This document shows, in pieces, positions 49,400-58,887 of a stretch of 64,000 nt of DNA. Both the position numbers and the translations under genes were made by a program. This stretch comes from Candidatus Gastranaerophilales bacterium (GTDB lineage Bacteria; Cyanobacteriota; Vampirovibrionia; Gastranaerophilales; Gastranaerophilaceae): contig CALUVL010000008.1 in NCBI GenBank assembly GCA_944324225.1, positions 1 to 64,000 on the forward strand. The letters are read 5' to 3'. A model generated the notes under the pieces. The model was not told the DNA's origin. It worked only from the letters and a program-made list of their open reading frames with translations, and ran no database searches. The first letter of the stretch is position 1. Each line of letters starts with the position of its first letter.

Positions 49400-50234
49400 C
49401 TTTGATAAATTGAATTTCCTGACAGCCGGAATGCCTTTGACTACCGGAAAAGGCAGTTACGGCAGAGCTTTCGAGATTTTGGAAGAAATGAACCTTGACG
49501 GCATGGAACTGGAGTTTGTACACGGCGTAAGGATGAGTGAAGATACAAGAAATCTGGTTAAAAAAATAAGGGAGGATAAGAATTTTATTCTGACTGCCCA
49601 TGCGCCTTTTTATGTGAATTTAAACTCCAGAGAGGAAGAAAAGGTTGAAGCAAGCGTTCGCCGCATTATTGAAACAGCTCAGGCCGCCAAAGATACAGGA
49701 GCTTTCAGTATAACATTTCATGCTGCATTTTATCTTGGACAGGATAAAGAAATTGTCTTTAATCAGGTTAAAACCCAGATTTCAAGGATTGTTGACGTAA
49801 TAAAACAGGAAAATATAAATGTCTGGATAAGACCAGAAACTACCGGCAAATCTACCCAGTGGGGCGATTTGGATGAAATTGTCGAGTTGTCAAAAGAGTT
49901 TGAAGGATATGTTCTTCCTTGTGTTGATTTTTCCCATCTTCACGCACGATCCGGCGGAGAGTTTAATACAAAAGATGAGTTTTCTCAAATTCTTGAAACT
50001 ATCGGCTCTAAAATAGGTCAGTATGCGCTTGAAAACTTTCACGGGCACCTTGCAGGCATTGAATACACCGCAAAAGGCGAAAGGCAGCATTTGAACTTGA
50101 AAGAGTCAGACATGAATTATGTAGATTTATTAAAAGTCATGAAAACATTTGGCATAAAAGGTGCTCTGGTCTGTGAAAGTCCAAATATCGAAGATGATGC
50201 TAAACTTCTTAAAGATACTTATTTATCCCTCTAA
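49383..50234 (+). CDS. TIM-barrel endonuclease-IV/sugar-isomerase-like protein
   Basis: 283 residues starting GTG (GGAG six nt upstream, inside crcB). Metal-ligand motifs of the AP-endonuclease-2 fold: MELEF, TAHAPFYVNL, TFHAAFY, WIRPETTG, CVDFSHLHAR, FHGHLAG and CESPN. This set fits a deoxyribonuclease-IV-like enzyme that repairs abasic sites, although sugar isomerases share the fold. Overlap with crcB indicates coupling. Confidence 0.8.
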   Translation: MQNLFNFDKLNFLTAGMPLTTGKGSYGRAFEILEEMNLDGMELEFVHGVRMSEDTRNLVKKIREDKNFILTAHAPFYVNLNSREEEKVEASVRRIIETAQAAKDTGAFSITFHAAFYLGQDKEIVFNQVKTQISRIVDVIKQENINVWIRPETTGKSTQWGDLDEIVELSKEFEGYVLPCVDFSHLHARSGGEFNTKDEFSQILETIGSKIGQYALENFHGHLAGIEYTAKGERQHLNLKESDMNYVDLLKVMKTFGIKGALVCESPNIEDDAKLLKDTYLSL

Positions 50235-50401
50235 ATAAATTATTTTTTATCTAAATCGAAAACAGATTACCTTCTTGAATAACCAAAACCGGTAATGTGA
50301 GTTGCAAGAAGTAACGTACATAATCAGGTATAAGTTTGTTTTTTAAAGAAACTTTTCGGGGTTTTTCAAAGAAAAAGCCCTATAAACACAAGGAGGTAAA
50401 A

Positions 50402-52453
50402 ATGACTATTAAAAAACTTACTGTGGCAGCTGCAATTGCCGTTGGAATAGCAACGTGTTCCTTGAATCAAGCAATGGCGGCCTGCCCCTGCGAACAGCCG
50501 ATGCCGACTGTGACCGGCCCGGCCTGTCCGTGTGAAGAAGCCCTGCCGGTAGTAACCGGTCCTGCTTGCCCGTGCGAAACAAAAACGCCTTGTCCGAAGT
50601 GTAAAAAAGCACTTCCTGATTGTGAATGCGAGAAAAAAGATCCGTGTCCGCCGGATCCGTGTGACCCTTGCGAAAAACAAAAATCAGACTGCGGATGTCC
50701 TGATGAAATCAGCTGTGATGACCCGCCGGAACCGGCTTGTGCTGTTTGTCCGGGAACAGGTAAACCTGACAGAAAAGATATGAAACAGGTTTACGGCTAT
50801 CCTAATGCAATCTATGGTACAAACAACTATGTCGGACAGCCTGCAAATTCAATCTTCTCAACAGATACTCCGCTTGCCGGAACCCCAAGAACACTTTCTT
50901 CTAATGTGAATGGTGTAACCGTTGCAACAGACGGACAAATTACAGGTGCGGCTTCAGAATTGCCATGTCTTAATGAAGATCCGACAAGATACAACGGTAT
51001 TCCAATTGAAAGAAATGAAAGATTAATGGATGGTAATAACTGTCCTATAGACATTCAAACCGAAAACTCAATTGATGCTGTCAGAAAAAGTTTTGTTCCT
51101 TATGAAATAAAAGAAGGAATAACAGGAGCTGCAGCTCCTGCTGCAACTACATCATCATGTATGTTTCCCGATGTTCCGAACAACTATTGGGCCTCATGTG
51201 ACATTGATAAATTAGCAATAAATGATGTTGTTGTCGGTTACCCTGACGGTATGTTCAAACCTAATAGAAACATTTCACGTGCCGAATTTGCAACAATGCT
51301 GGTAAAAGGTTTCAACCTTGACAGCTGCGGTTTGACTCAGGAAAATATCTTTAAAGATGTTCCAACCCACAACTGGGCAAATGCAGCTATTACAAAAGCT
51401 GTTAACGAAAAACTTCTTGCCGGTTACCCGAACGGCAAATTTGAACCAAACCACCCGGTAACAAGAGCAGAAGCTTTGACCACTATTGCAAAAGGTATGA
51501 CATGCGATATGGATCAGTGCAAAGCTGATGAGATTTTAAGTCATTATGCAGACGGAGCCAGTGTTCCTAATTGGGCAAGAATTCCGATTGCAAAATCACT
51601 CCAAAACGGCGCACTTAAAGATATGCCAAACCCGAACATGATTATGCCGAACAAAGACGCAACCCGTGCTGAAATTGCTTCAATGATGCAAACTGTTCGT
51701 GTGGCATTAGGTTATGACACGAACCCGAAAACCGCAAACAATATCTGTCCTGCCTGCCCTGTAAGCAAAAATGCTTTTGTAGAACAGGAAGAAATAGTTA
51801 AAATACCGACACTGAAGGTTAAAATGCGTGACCAGCTGACCGCAAAATCCTCACACGTCGGCCAGTACTTCAGGGCAAATACCCTTGAAGATATTACAAT
51901 CAACGGTGTTACTTATCCTTGCGGATCAACCGTAACAGGTCAGGTTGTTGAAGTAATAAGACCTTCAGGCTGCGACAAAGGTGCTTTGAAACTTTCATTC
52001 ACCTCAATCAAAAACGGCGATTGCAAAACAAACTTGCCGAAACAAATTCTGAAAGCTCAGGTCAACAAATCAAAACAGGTTAACCCTGTTGCAAGACTTG
52101 TTGAAATGCCGTTTACACTTGCAGGTTCTCTTGTCGGTATAACAGGCCGTACAGTCGGCGGTGTTGTTACAAACCTCGGTAACGCTGTAGAAAACGTTTC
52201 TAATGACGCAGGTTATATGCTCGGACACGCTTTCCAGGGCCAATTCGGCGCAGCAGCCCGCAACCTCGGCGACGGACTCTGGGAAACTGTTAAAGCTCCG
52301 ATTGACGTTACAAGAACAGCGTTATCAGGTACAATGGGCTTGTTCCAGACTACAGGCGACGAATTTGCTTACCTTGTTGACCCCCGCGGATACAAAATAT
52401 CTGCCGTTAACCCCAGAGAACACGTTACTATTGCATTCGGCTGTTCTGAATAG
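50402..52453 (+). CDS. Large SLH-domain envelope protein with Cys-rich N-terminus
   Basis: 683 residues from the ATG after AAGGAGGTAAAA. Signal peptide to about QAMA-A (residue 27), then a Cys/Pro-rich zone (residues 28-120) with repeated ACPCE units and PPDPCDPCEK. Three SLH motifs follow (about 252-300, 314-365, 378-436), e.g. NYWASCDIDKLAINDVVVGYPDGMFKPNRNISRAEFATML. The rest (440-683) is beta-rich, then Gly-rich and helical. SLH domains bind envelope polymers; it probably anchors an outer envelope structure. Confidence 0.87.
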   Translation: MTIKKLTVAAAIAVGIATCSLNQAMAACPCEQPMPTVTGPACPCEEALPVVTGPACPCETKTPCPKCKKALPDCECEKKDPCPPDPCDPCEKQKSDCGCPDEISCDDPPEPACAVCPGTGKPDRKDMKQVYGYPNAIYGTNNYVGQPANSIFSTDTPLAGTPRTLSSNVNGVTVATDGQITGAASELPCLNEDPTRYNGIPIERNERLMDGNNCPIDIQTENSIDAVRKSFVPYEIKEGITGAAAPAATTSSCMFPDVPNNYWASCDIDKLAINDVVVGYPDGMFKPNRNISRAEFATMLVKGFNLDSCGLTQENIFKDVPTHNWANAAITKAVNEKLLAGYPNGKFEPNHPVTRAEALTTIAKGMTCDMDQCKADEILSHYADGASVPNWARIPIAKSLQNGALKDMPNPNMIMPNKDATRAEIASMMQTVRVALGYDTNPKTANNICPACPVSKNAFVEQEEIVKIPTLKVKMRDQLTAKSSHVGQYFRANTLEDITINGVTYPCGSTVTGQVVEVIRPSGCDKGALKLSFTSIKNGDCKTNLPKQILKAQVNKSKQVNPVARLVEMPFTLAGSLVGITGRTVGGVVTNLGNAVENVSNDAGYMLGHAFQGQFGAAARNLGDGLWETVKAPIDVTRTALSGTMGLFQTTGDEFAYLVDPRGYKISAVNPREHVTIAFGCSE

Positions 52454-52455
52454 CA

Positions 52456-53030
52456 CACGAAGTGTGCTCTTACACATCGGAACTGGATTAGGTTAAAGCC
52501 GCTTTACAAGATAAATCAAAAATATTTGAAATAAAGGTAAAGCCGCTGGGAAAGACAAATGTCCTCCACCGAATTAAGTAAACTCCGAAGATGCACAATC
52601 CACGAAGTGTGCTCCTACGCATCGGAGCAGAATCAGGTCAAAGGCGCTTTACAAGATAAATCAAAAATATTTGAAATAAAGGTAAAGCCGCTGGGAAAGA
52701 CAAATGTCCTCCACCGAATTAAGTAAACTCCGAAGATGCACAATCCACGAAGTGTGCTCCTACGCATCGGAGCAGAATCAGGTCAAAGGCGCTTTACAAG
52801 ATAAATCAAAAATATTTGAAATAAAGGTAAAGCCGCTGGGAAAGACAAATGTCCTCCACCGAATTAAGTAAACTCCGAAGATGCACAATCCACGAAGTGT
52901 GCTCCTACGCATCGGAGCAGAATCAGGTCAAAGGCGCTTTACAAGATAAAACAAAAATATTCGGAATAAACGTAGAGCCGCCGGGAAAGATAAAATCTTT
53001 CCGCCAATTCAGGTAAACTCCGAAAAATAA
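52456..53030. repeat. 145-bp tandem repeat (about four copies)
   Basis: The word CACGAAGTGTGCTC starts at 52456, 52601, 52746 and 52891, giving a 145-bp period. The central units are almost identical and the outer two diverged. Each unit carries a CTCCG-A...CGGAG hairpin enclosing ATGC...GCAT and CAC-GAA-GTG. It directly follows the SLH gene. No open frame is conserved across units. Confidence 0.85.
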
Positions 53031-53064
53031 AAATCAGCCGAACAGTAAATTATTCGTCTGCCAG

Positions 53065-53101
53065 AAGAAAACCGGTTATTAATTCGCCGGTTTTCTTTTT
53101 T
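53065..53101 (+). terminator. Strong rho-independent terminator
   Basis: AGAAAACCGG...CCGGTTTTCT followed by TTTTT, downstream of the tandem repeat. It would make the repeats a 3' untranslated region of the SLH transcript. From 53102 to 53351 only repeat-like hairpins (53178-53214, 53246-53302) are seen. Confidence 0.85.
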
Positions 53102-53351
53102 ATGAATAATATATGTTATAGAACTTCAAAGCAATTGTTGTTTGATAACAGTAGGGTGTGGTAAATTTTAATTTACCGAAACTATGATGTTTCGGTAATC
53201 AGAGATTACCAAAACTTACTAATCTGAGGCTTTAGCCGAAGGAGCTTCTGAAAACGCAAGAAGATTCTTCGGTCGTTTCACTCCCTCAGAATGACATTAC
53301 AGACAATATTGAGCGATTTCTTATCGACATATTGCTATAGCGCATTTATTT

Positions 53352-54246
53352 CTATTCTTTTATTGCTTCGCCTTTCGGGTTGTACATTTCCTGAACCTCG
53401 CCGTCTTTTGAAGTTTACCAGTTTCGGTTCCTGAATACCGGCCATTGCCTTTGTGTAGTTATTTCTGTGCCGTCATTCATTGTGATATTATACGGCCCGC
53501 TGCGTGCTCCGTAAACATCCTTTACATCATGACAAATCGTTTTGATAAATGACTCAAAATCTGTCGTAAACGTATAGTTTTGTTCTGCAAAGATTTTAGC
53601 AAGATCGAATCCTGTGTATATTTCTCCGGTGTTCAGGTCTGCTCCAGCAAATTTGTCTGATTCAACCATTTCGCCGGTTTCATTTTTCTCATAATTTTTT
53701 ACGGAGACAAGATTACCATCTTTATCATACTTGACTTCGTGTTTAAAAGTTCCGTCAGCATTTGTAATAGAATCAATTCCTTCGTCTGTTTCAAGGTTCA
53801 AATCTGATATTAAAGAATTTCCGTTAGAACAAGGTATTGTCATTCTGGAAATATTTCCGACCCATGAATATATTCTTTTTGACCCGTCCCGTACACATTC
53901 AATTGAACCGTCAGAATTTTCCTTAAATTCTTTCAGTTCTTTTTAAAGGCATCAATTACAAATTGTCTGTCTTCCTGCGCAAGTTTGGTCATAAAAGCCT
54001 GCTTGCCGGATGATGTCATATTTTTCAGTATATCCTGAACAGCATCCCACGCTTTGCCAATCAGACCTTTTTCTTCCGCCATCTGCGCTAATGAGGCGTC
54101 TTTAAAATCGCTTTTATCAACTATACCGTTGTTATTAAAATCACCGAATATTGAATTTTGCTGCGTCTGTGCAGCATTTTTGGCTTTGACTCCGAAGTGG
54201 AATAATTCTGCTGTATTCCGACACTATTAACGCCCAGTTCTGCCAT
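53352..54246 (-). pseudogene. Decayed EF-hand/dockerin-like protein gene
   Basis: Read across frames it begins MAELGVNSVGIQQNYS, contains FGDFNNNGIVDKSDFKD (calcium-binding loop) and AFMTKLAQEDRQFVIDAFKK, then ISRMTIPCSNGNSL, and ends EMYNPKGEAIKE. A frameshift lies near 54190, another near 53945 (after FKK), and an in-frame TAA after VFRNRNW (about 53415). The intact stretch 53415-53843 is only its C-terminal part. Related to other EF-hand proteins here (62495-63049). Confidence 0.8.
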
Positions 54247-54415
54247 ATTTAATCCTCTTGTTCTTTTTATACTCTTTTATATATAAAGTCTTTTTATAAA
54301 AAATAATTGCGATAGCTATATGATGCAATAGGCATCTATTCGCATAGCATATGGGTTTTTGATAGTCTTTACATTTCGTTACATCTTTAGGTTTGATTTG
54401 TGGTAAGATTGTCTT

Positions 54416-55741
54416 ATGGAAAGAAAACCAACAGTTGCAATAGTCGGACGTCCGAATGTGGGAAAATCTACATTTGTTAATCGTCTTCTAGGGTCAAGAA
54501 ACTCTATAGTTGACGACCAGCCAGGAGTTACACGTGACAGAATTTATTTTGATGTTGAATGGCAGAACAAACCTTTCACAGTAATTGATACAGGCGGAAT
54601 TGTTCCCGGTGACGAAGATGAGATTATGATTTCGATTTTTGATCAGGCAAGAATTGCCTGTGACGAGGCCGACAAAATCGTCTTTCTTGTGGACGGAAAA
54701 GACGGGGTTAATCCCGTTGATTACGATATTGCAAACATTTTACGTCAATCCGGAAAGCCTGTTATTCTTGCGGTGAACAAGCTTGACAATCCTGAATCGC
54801 TTTATATGATTAATGATTTTTATTCACTTGCACTGGGTGAACCTGTCGGGATTTCGGCACTTCACGGAAGCGGCGGGGTCGGCGATTTGCTGGATATTAT
54901 TACGGAAGATTTTTCTGATGATTTTGAAGAACAGGAAGATGACACCATCAGAATTGCGATAGTCGGGCGCCCGAATGCAGGCAAATCTTCAATAGTAAAC
55001 AGTCTTTTAAACGAAAACAGGGTTATAGTTTCTGATATTTCAGGCACAACCCGTGACAGCATAGACAGCCGTATAACTTACAAAGACAAGGATTTTATAA
55101 TCGTTGATACCGCAGGTATCAGAAAAAAAGCAAAAGTCGAATACGGTGTTGAAAAGTTTGCGGTAGATAGAGCTATCCGCTCCATCAAAGATTGCAACGT
55201 TGCCCTTCTTGTAATTGATGCAAAAGAAGGAATTTCCGATCAGGACAAAAAAATAGCCTCTATTATTCTGGAAGCCGGAAAAGGTATTATTATCGCCGTA
55301 AACAAATGGGATTTAATTGAGGATAAAAAAGCCAATACGATGAATCAGTTTGACAAAAAATTGTCAAATGAAATTCCGTTTTTGGAGTTTGCGCCGAAGA
55401 TTTATATTTCAGCCCTGACCCGCCAGAGGCTGCCGCAAATCTTTGAAAAAGCCGAAGAAGTGTACGCTCAATGCACAAAACGTGTTTCAACAGGGCTTTT
55501 GAACAAAGTTATGAAAGAACTTTATGCCCTCAATCCGCCGGCAACAGTCAAAGGCAAACGTCTCAAAATCTTATACACAACCCAATCCGGAGTATGCCCG
55601 CCGACTTTTGTAATTTTTGCGAACAACGCAGATTTACTCAAAGACCACTACAAAAGATATATTGAAAACAAACTCAGAGAAGCCTTTGGATTTTTCGGAA
55701 CCCCGATAAGGCTTGCAATCAGAGAACGAAGCGAAAAATAA
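54416..55741 (+). CDS. der: Ribosome-assembly GTPase Der (EngA)
   Basis: 441 residues with two GTPase domains: G1 GRPNVGKS (~10) with DTGG (G3) and NKLD (G4), and G1 GRPNAGKS (~182) with DTAG and NKWD. The C-terminal KH-like domain (RLPQIFEKAEEVY, PPATVKGKRLKILYTTQSG, FGFFGTPIRLAIRER) is complete. It is essential for 50S maturation. Confidence 0.97.
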   Translation: MERKPTVAIVGRPNVGKSTFVNRLLGSRNSIVDDQPGVTRDRIYFDVEWQNKPFTVIDTGGIVPGDEDEIMISIFDQARIACDEADKIVFLVDGKDGVNPVDYDIANILRQSGKPVILAVNKLDNPESLYMINDFYSLALGEPVGISALHGSGGVGDLLDIITEDFSDDFEEQEDDTIRIAIVGRPNAGKSSIVNSLLNENRVIVSDISGTTRDSIDSRITYKDKDFIIVDTAGIRKKAKVEYGVEKFAVDRAIRSIKDCNVALLVIDAKEGISDQDKKIASIILEAGKGIIIAVNKWDLIEDKKANTMNQFDKKLSNEIPFLEFAPKIYISALTRQRLPQIFEKAEEVYAQCTKRVSTGLLNKVMKELYALNPPATVKGKRLKILYTTQSGVCPPTFVIFANNADLLKDHYKRYIENKLREAFGFFGTPIRLAIRERSEK

Positions 55742-55763
55742 AAAATAAATGAAAGGAAAAAAA

Positions 55764-56189
55764 ATGCAGATTTACCCGATACACCGGAAGGAATTTAACA
55801 CAGCCCAAATTCATTTTACTTTTAATCATCCATATAATAAGGAATGTGCAGCAAGATATACAGGCGGAGAAGATGATAGAAAAAACAAAAAAGGAAAGCC
55901 CCTTGGCTGTGAAAATGACATATATGATAAAATACAGCAAATGAAACGTGACAATTTACTAATAGATACTAATAAAAAATTACATTCTATGATTTTGCTT
56001 AATAACGCTATTTATGAAAAAGTAAAAAGAATGGAGAAAATCGTAGACTTAATGTTATCAGCGCAAATGGAAAATCCGGAATTCAGCAACAATCTGATAG
56101 ACCGTATTACACACAAAAACTCAAACAAAGATGACATGCTTGAAGAGGGTGACGAACAAGAAGCCTCTGAATTAGATACAATCGTATAA
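55764..56189 (+). CDS. Hypothetical protein downstream of der
   Basis: About 141 residues from the ATG with AAAGGA upstream; another ATG is 15 nt earlier. Polar N-terminus (QIYPIHRKEFNTAQIHFTFNHPY), a helical centre and an acidic C-terminus. No family recognised. 7-22 nt from der, probably cotranscribed. Confidence 0.55.
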   Translation: MQIYPIHRKEFNTAQIHFTFNHPYNKECAARYTGGEDDRKNKKGKPLGCENDIYDKIQQMKRDNLLIDTNKKLHSMILLNNAIYEKVKRMEKIVDLMLSAQMENPEFSNNLIDRITHKNSNKDDMLEEGDEQEASELDTIV

Positions 56190-56211
56190 ACAAATTTTGC
56201 AAAAATATTAC

Positions 56212-56238
56212 AAAAAAGCCCCGATATTTGGGGCTTTT
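56212..56238 (+). terminator. Rho-independent terminator
   Basis: AAAAGCCCC-GATATTT-GGGGCTTTT ends the der operon. Confidence 0.8.
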
Positions 56239-56275
56239 AACTATTTGAAGTTTGAAAAAACTGTTATATGAGATT

Positions 56276-56391
56276 TTGTCATCTTGAGCACTCTGCCGAA
56301 TAAAACGATTAAGTATGGTTTTGTGAGAGGACGAAAGATCCCCTAAAAATCAGATGAGATTCTTCTGGCAAAGCCATCAGAATGACATGTT
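56276..56391. repeat. Interspersed hairpin repeat
   Basis: Starts GTCATCTTGAGC and ends TCAGAATGACAT, with GATTCTTCTGGC inside; a longer member of the TGTCATTCTGAG family. The gap 56239-56428 contains nothing else. Confidence 0.65.
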
Positions 56392-56428
56392 ATTTGGAAA
56401 GACGGGGCTTTTGCCTTAGAATCAAGTT

Positions 56429-56818
56429 TTATTCGTCTTCCTGACGCTTAATCATTCCTGATGTCACAGCATACAGTGCCGCTGAAATCTCTGCTGTTGT
56501 TGAAAATGGGCCGTATGATTTGATGAATTTTGCAACATCAAAAGTGTTCAAATACTGTTGAAGCTGGGCGCTCGAAGCTTCTGTCAGGTTTGTTGTGTAG
56601 AGAATGTTCTGGATGTAATTCTGGACTTTTTCCTGCACTTCTTCTTCTGTGTAATCGTCATCTGAAGAAGACAATTCAACTTTATCGCCTTCTTGTTTTT
56701 CTGTTTTTTTAGCATCTTCAGCGTTTTTTTCTTCTTCCGCTTTTTGTAATTTTTCTTCGTCCTCTATGGCTGCAGCAGCTGATGTGTATGCTCCTGCTGA
56801 TACTCCTGTGATTTCCAT
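56429..56818 (-). CDS. Hypothetical acidic protein, paralogue of 57150-57515
   Basis: 129 residues. Ala-rich start, a Lys/Glu coiled coil (~18-50), an acidic Ser/Asp stretch and a helical C-terminus (EEEVQEKVQNYIQNIL..., LQQYLNTFDVAKFIKSYG). The LxxYLxxFDxxKFxK segment is shared with the protein at 57150-57515, suggesting duplication. Function unknown. Confidence 0.6.
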   Translation of the reverse strand: MEITGVSAGAYTSAAAAIEDEEKLQKAEEEKNAEDAKKTEKQEGDKVELSSSDDDYTEEEVQEKVQNYIQNILYTTNLTEASSAQLQQYLNTFDVAKFIKSYGPFSTTAEISAALYAVTSGMIKRQEDE

Positions 56819-56961
56819 AAGATACCGTCCTTTCTAAAAATATAGTACATGTCGTCTATCGGAATTATGTATAGAAAACTTTAGAATTTATTAAGAACTG
56901 TAAAAAACTTTATGCAATTATCCCTTGATATACATAACAGTTATGAGATTCTTCGCCTAAT

Positions 56962-57106
56962 TGTCATTCTGAGGGCAAAGCCCGAAGAATCTCTTTAAAT
57001 TTTATAATGGATCCTTCGGCTGAAGCCTCAGGATGACATTTTCGTAAATTTTTCCGTCATTCTGAGCGAAGCGAAGAAACTGATATTACAGCCTCAAAAT
57101 GACAAA
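56962..57106. repeat. Two adjacent interspersed hairpin repeats
   Basis: One copy (about 56962-57040) has TGTCATTCTGAGGGCAAAGCCC and CTCAGGATGACA arms; a second shorter copy (57055-57106) follows with GTCATTCTGAGCGAAGCG and CAAAATGACA. Gap 56819-57149 is otherwise empty. Confidence 0.7.
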
Positions 57107-57149
57107 TTTATTTTTGTTTTTTTTATGTCAATGGATAAATTGCGAAACT

Positions 57150-57515
57150 CTATTTAACAATCTCCTCTGTTTCGTTGTACATAATCATGTAAAAATCAGG
57201 GCTTGTCATATTGGGATTTCGCTTCATAAACTTTTCTATGTCGAATTTTTCAAGGTATTTGTCTAATTTTTCAATAACTTTCGGGCGGTCTTCGTGCTCG
57301 GATTTAAGATTGGAAATGTATGAGTTTACCATTGAGCGGATTTCGTCTTCCGTTAATATTGGCATTCCTCCGAGTCTAACTTCATCGGGTTCTTCTTCTT
57401 CAAGGTATTTTTTTAGTTCTTTTTTAGGGTCTTCTTTTTGTCTTTTACCGCCTGAGTCCGAGGATGTAGATGAGGATATTGCCCTGTTGAATGGGTTATT
57501 GACCGAATTAAACAT
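57150..57515 (-). CDS. Hypothetical protein, paralogue of 56429-56818
   Basis: 121 residues. Charged N-terminal half (Lys/Glu stretch ~22-45), then TEDEIRSMVNSYISNL and VIEKLDKYLEKFDIEKFMKRNPN, matching its neighbour. No family recognised. Confidence 0.6.
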   Translation of the reverse strand: MFNSVNNPFNRAISSSTSSDSGGKRQKEDPKKELKKYLEEEEPDEVRLGGMPILTEDEIRSMVNSYISNLKSEHEDRPKVIEKLDKYLEKFDIEKFMKRNPNMTSPDFYMIMYNETEEIVK

Positions 57516-57587
57516 ATAATTTTCTCCTGTTTTTGCTTAGTTTACGGCAAGTTTGAAGAAAAACTTTAATTTTTTCGTTTATTTGGT

Positions 57588-57956
57588 TTAGATGTCGGAA
57601 AATATTTTCTTTTCCAGAGCGGAGATTATAAAGTCATAGCGGGGCTTATCATTTTGGAACCACCAGCCTATAAGGGTTTCAAAAGCAGTTGCCTGCCGGT
57701 ATTCGTTTTGATTTGATCTTCTGCCGACAGGAATTGGAAGATTTCTGCCTCTGCGGGCAACCTCTTTTTCTTCTTCGGTAAGAATAGGTGTGATTTGTTC
57801 CAGAAGCTCTGCCTGAAAACTTCCTTTAACTTTTGCAGTTGTAATTTCGTGAAGCTTTTTGGCATTGTTTGTCATTAGAATTGTTTTCTGACGGATTAAG
57901 AGTTCCCAGAGTGCATCCCCGAGATATGCGTAATTCCTTAAGTTGATTTCTTCCAT
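57588..57956 (-). CDS. mrnC: Mini-ribonuclease 3
   Basis: 122 residues with the RNase III-like catalytic fold lacking the dsRNA-binding domain: NLRNYAYLGDALWELLIRQ (D in LGDA), KKLHEITTAKVKGSFQAELLEQI, RRGRN and QATAFETLIGWWF (E in ATAFE). It matures 23S rRNA ends. Found in Firmicutes, cyanobacteria and plastids. Confidence 0.93.
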   Translation of the reverse strand: MEEINLRNYAYLGDALWELLIRQKTILMTNNAKKLHEITTAKVKGSFQAELLEQITPILTEEEKEVARRGRNLPIPVGRRSNQNEYRQATAFETLIGWWFQNDKPRYDFIISALEKKIFSDI

Positions 57957-58039
57957 AAAATCAGTTTACAACAAAATGAAGATATTGAAAAATCAGTTTA
58001 TCCATGTAAAAATTTTCTTATCAAAAAAGGGGAGAGAAA

Positions 58040-58675
58040 ATGTCAAAGAAAATATTTTTTGTAATTTTGTTAAGCTTTTTATCAACGGGAGGATGTTTTT
58101 CGGAAACAATTTTGTCGCCCCAGACCATAGAGGATGAAGTTATTCATGTGGAAAAGCCAGTTCAGGCATACACTCTTATGGACAGAATAAGAAAAGACCG
58201 TAACACGATTTATAATGTACTAAACCTTACCCCGACACAGATTTGCAAAACAAGGGAGATTGAAACCGCAAGATTTGAGGAGATTTCTCCTCTTGTGGAT
58301 GAACTTTTGTTGATAAGAAAACAAATAAGAGATTTGTGTACCGCAGGAACCTCAAAAAGAGAAATAAATTCTCTTGAAAGAAAATCTTCTAAAATCGAAA
58401 AGAAAATTAAAAAGATTTGCGATAAATACGACAAATGTTTTGAAAAACTTTTGAATAAAGAGCAGAAAAATAAATATAAAATGGTGCAGAAATTGCGGTT
58501 TGAAGATCTTGAAAACTTCAAAAAAATCGACAAATACGGTAAAAAACAATCGGATTTAAGACCTTTTGGATATGGAATCAGCCAGCCTGCATATCTTGAA
58601 AATTTGAATGAACAAAGATCTTTTAAGAATAGATGCAAAAAGTTTTTTACAAAAGAAGAAAAAAAGAATCAGTAG
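58040..58675 (+). CDS. Exported helical protein (Spy/CpxP-like pattern)
   Basis: 211 residues. Signal peptide MSKKIFFVILLSFLSTGG-CFSE with a weak lipobox. The body is a charged helical domain containing LNLTPTQICKTREIETARFEEI, like the LTxxQ helices of Spy/CpxP periplasmic proteins, and four cysteines (about 74, 102, 132, 139). The C-terminus is basic. Role unknown, perhaps periplasmic chaperone. Confidence 0.6.
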   Translation: MSKKIFFVILLSFLSTGGCFSETILSPQTIEDEVIHVEKPVQAYTLMDRIRKDRNTIYNVLNLTPTQICKTREIETARFEEISPLVDELLLIRKQIRDLCTAGTSKREINSLERKSSKIEKKIKKICDKYDKCFEKLLNKEQKNKYKMVQKLRFEDLENFKKIDKYGKKQSDLRPFGYGISQPAYLENLNEQRSFKNRCKKFFTKEEKKNQ

Positions 58676-58724
58676 TGAAAAATTTTGACTTATATAGCAA
58701 ATTCCACAAAATTTTTGAAGGCAA

Positions 58725-58796
58725 TGTCATACTGAGCGTTAGCGAAGTATCTATATAAAAATAGATTCTTCGGGCAAAGCCCTCAGAATGACAAAC
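58725..58796. repeat. Interspersed hairpin repeat
   Basis: AATGTCATACTGAGCG...CTCAGAATGACA with GATTCTTCGGGCAAAGCCC inside. Confidence 0.7.
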
Positions 58797-58887
58797 TTTT
58801 GATTGTATCTATGGAACTTGCTATATAAGTCAATGAAAATTTCGGGCAAAGCTTGTCCATCTGTTAAAAATCTGATACAATCCGTGT

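Noticed and set aside
52456-53030. CRISPR array or riboswitch
   Set aside because: Units are 145 bp and uniform, with no unique spacers; no conserved cobalamin or cyclic-di-GMP riboswitch core is present, and the units follow rather than precede a gene.
58210-58638. 142-residue leftward frame
   Set aside because: Antisense to the exported helical protein at 58040-58675, which has a signal peptide and better start.
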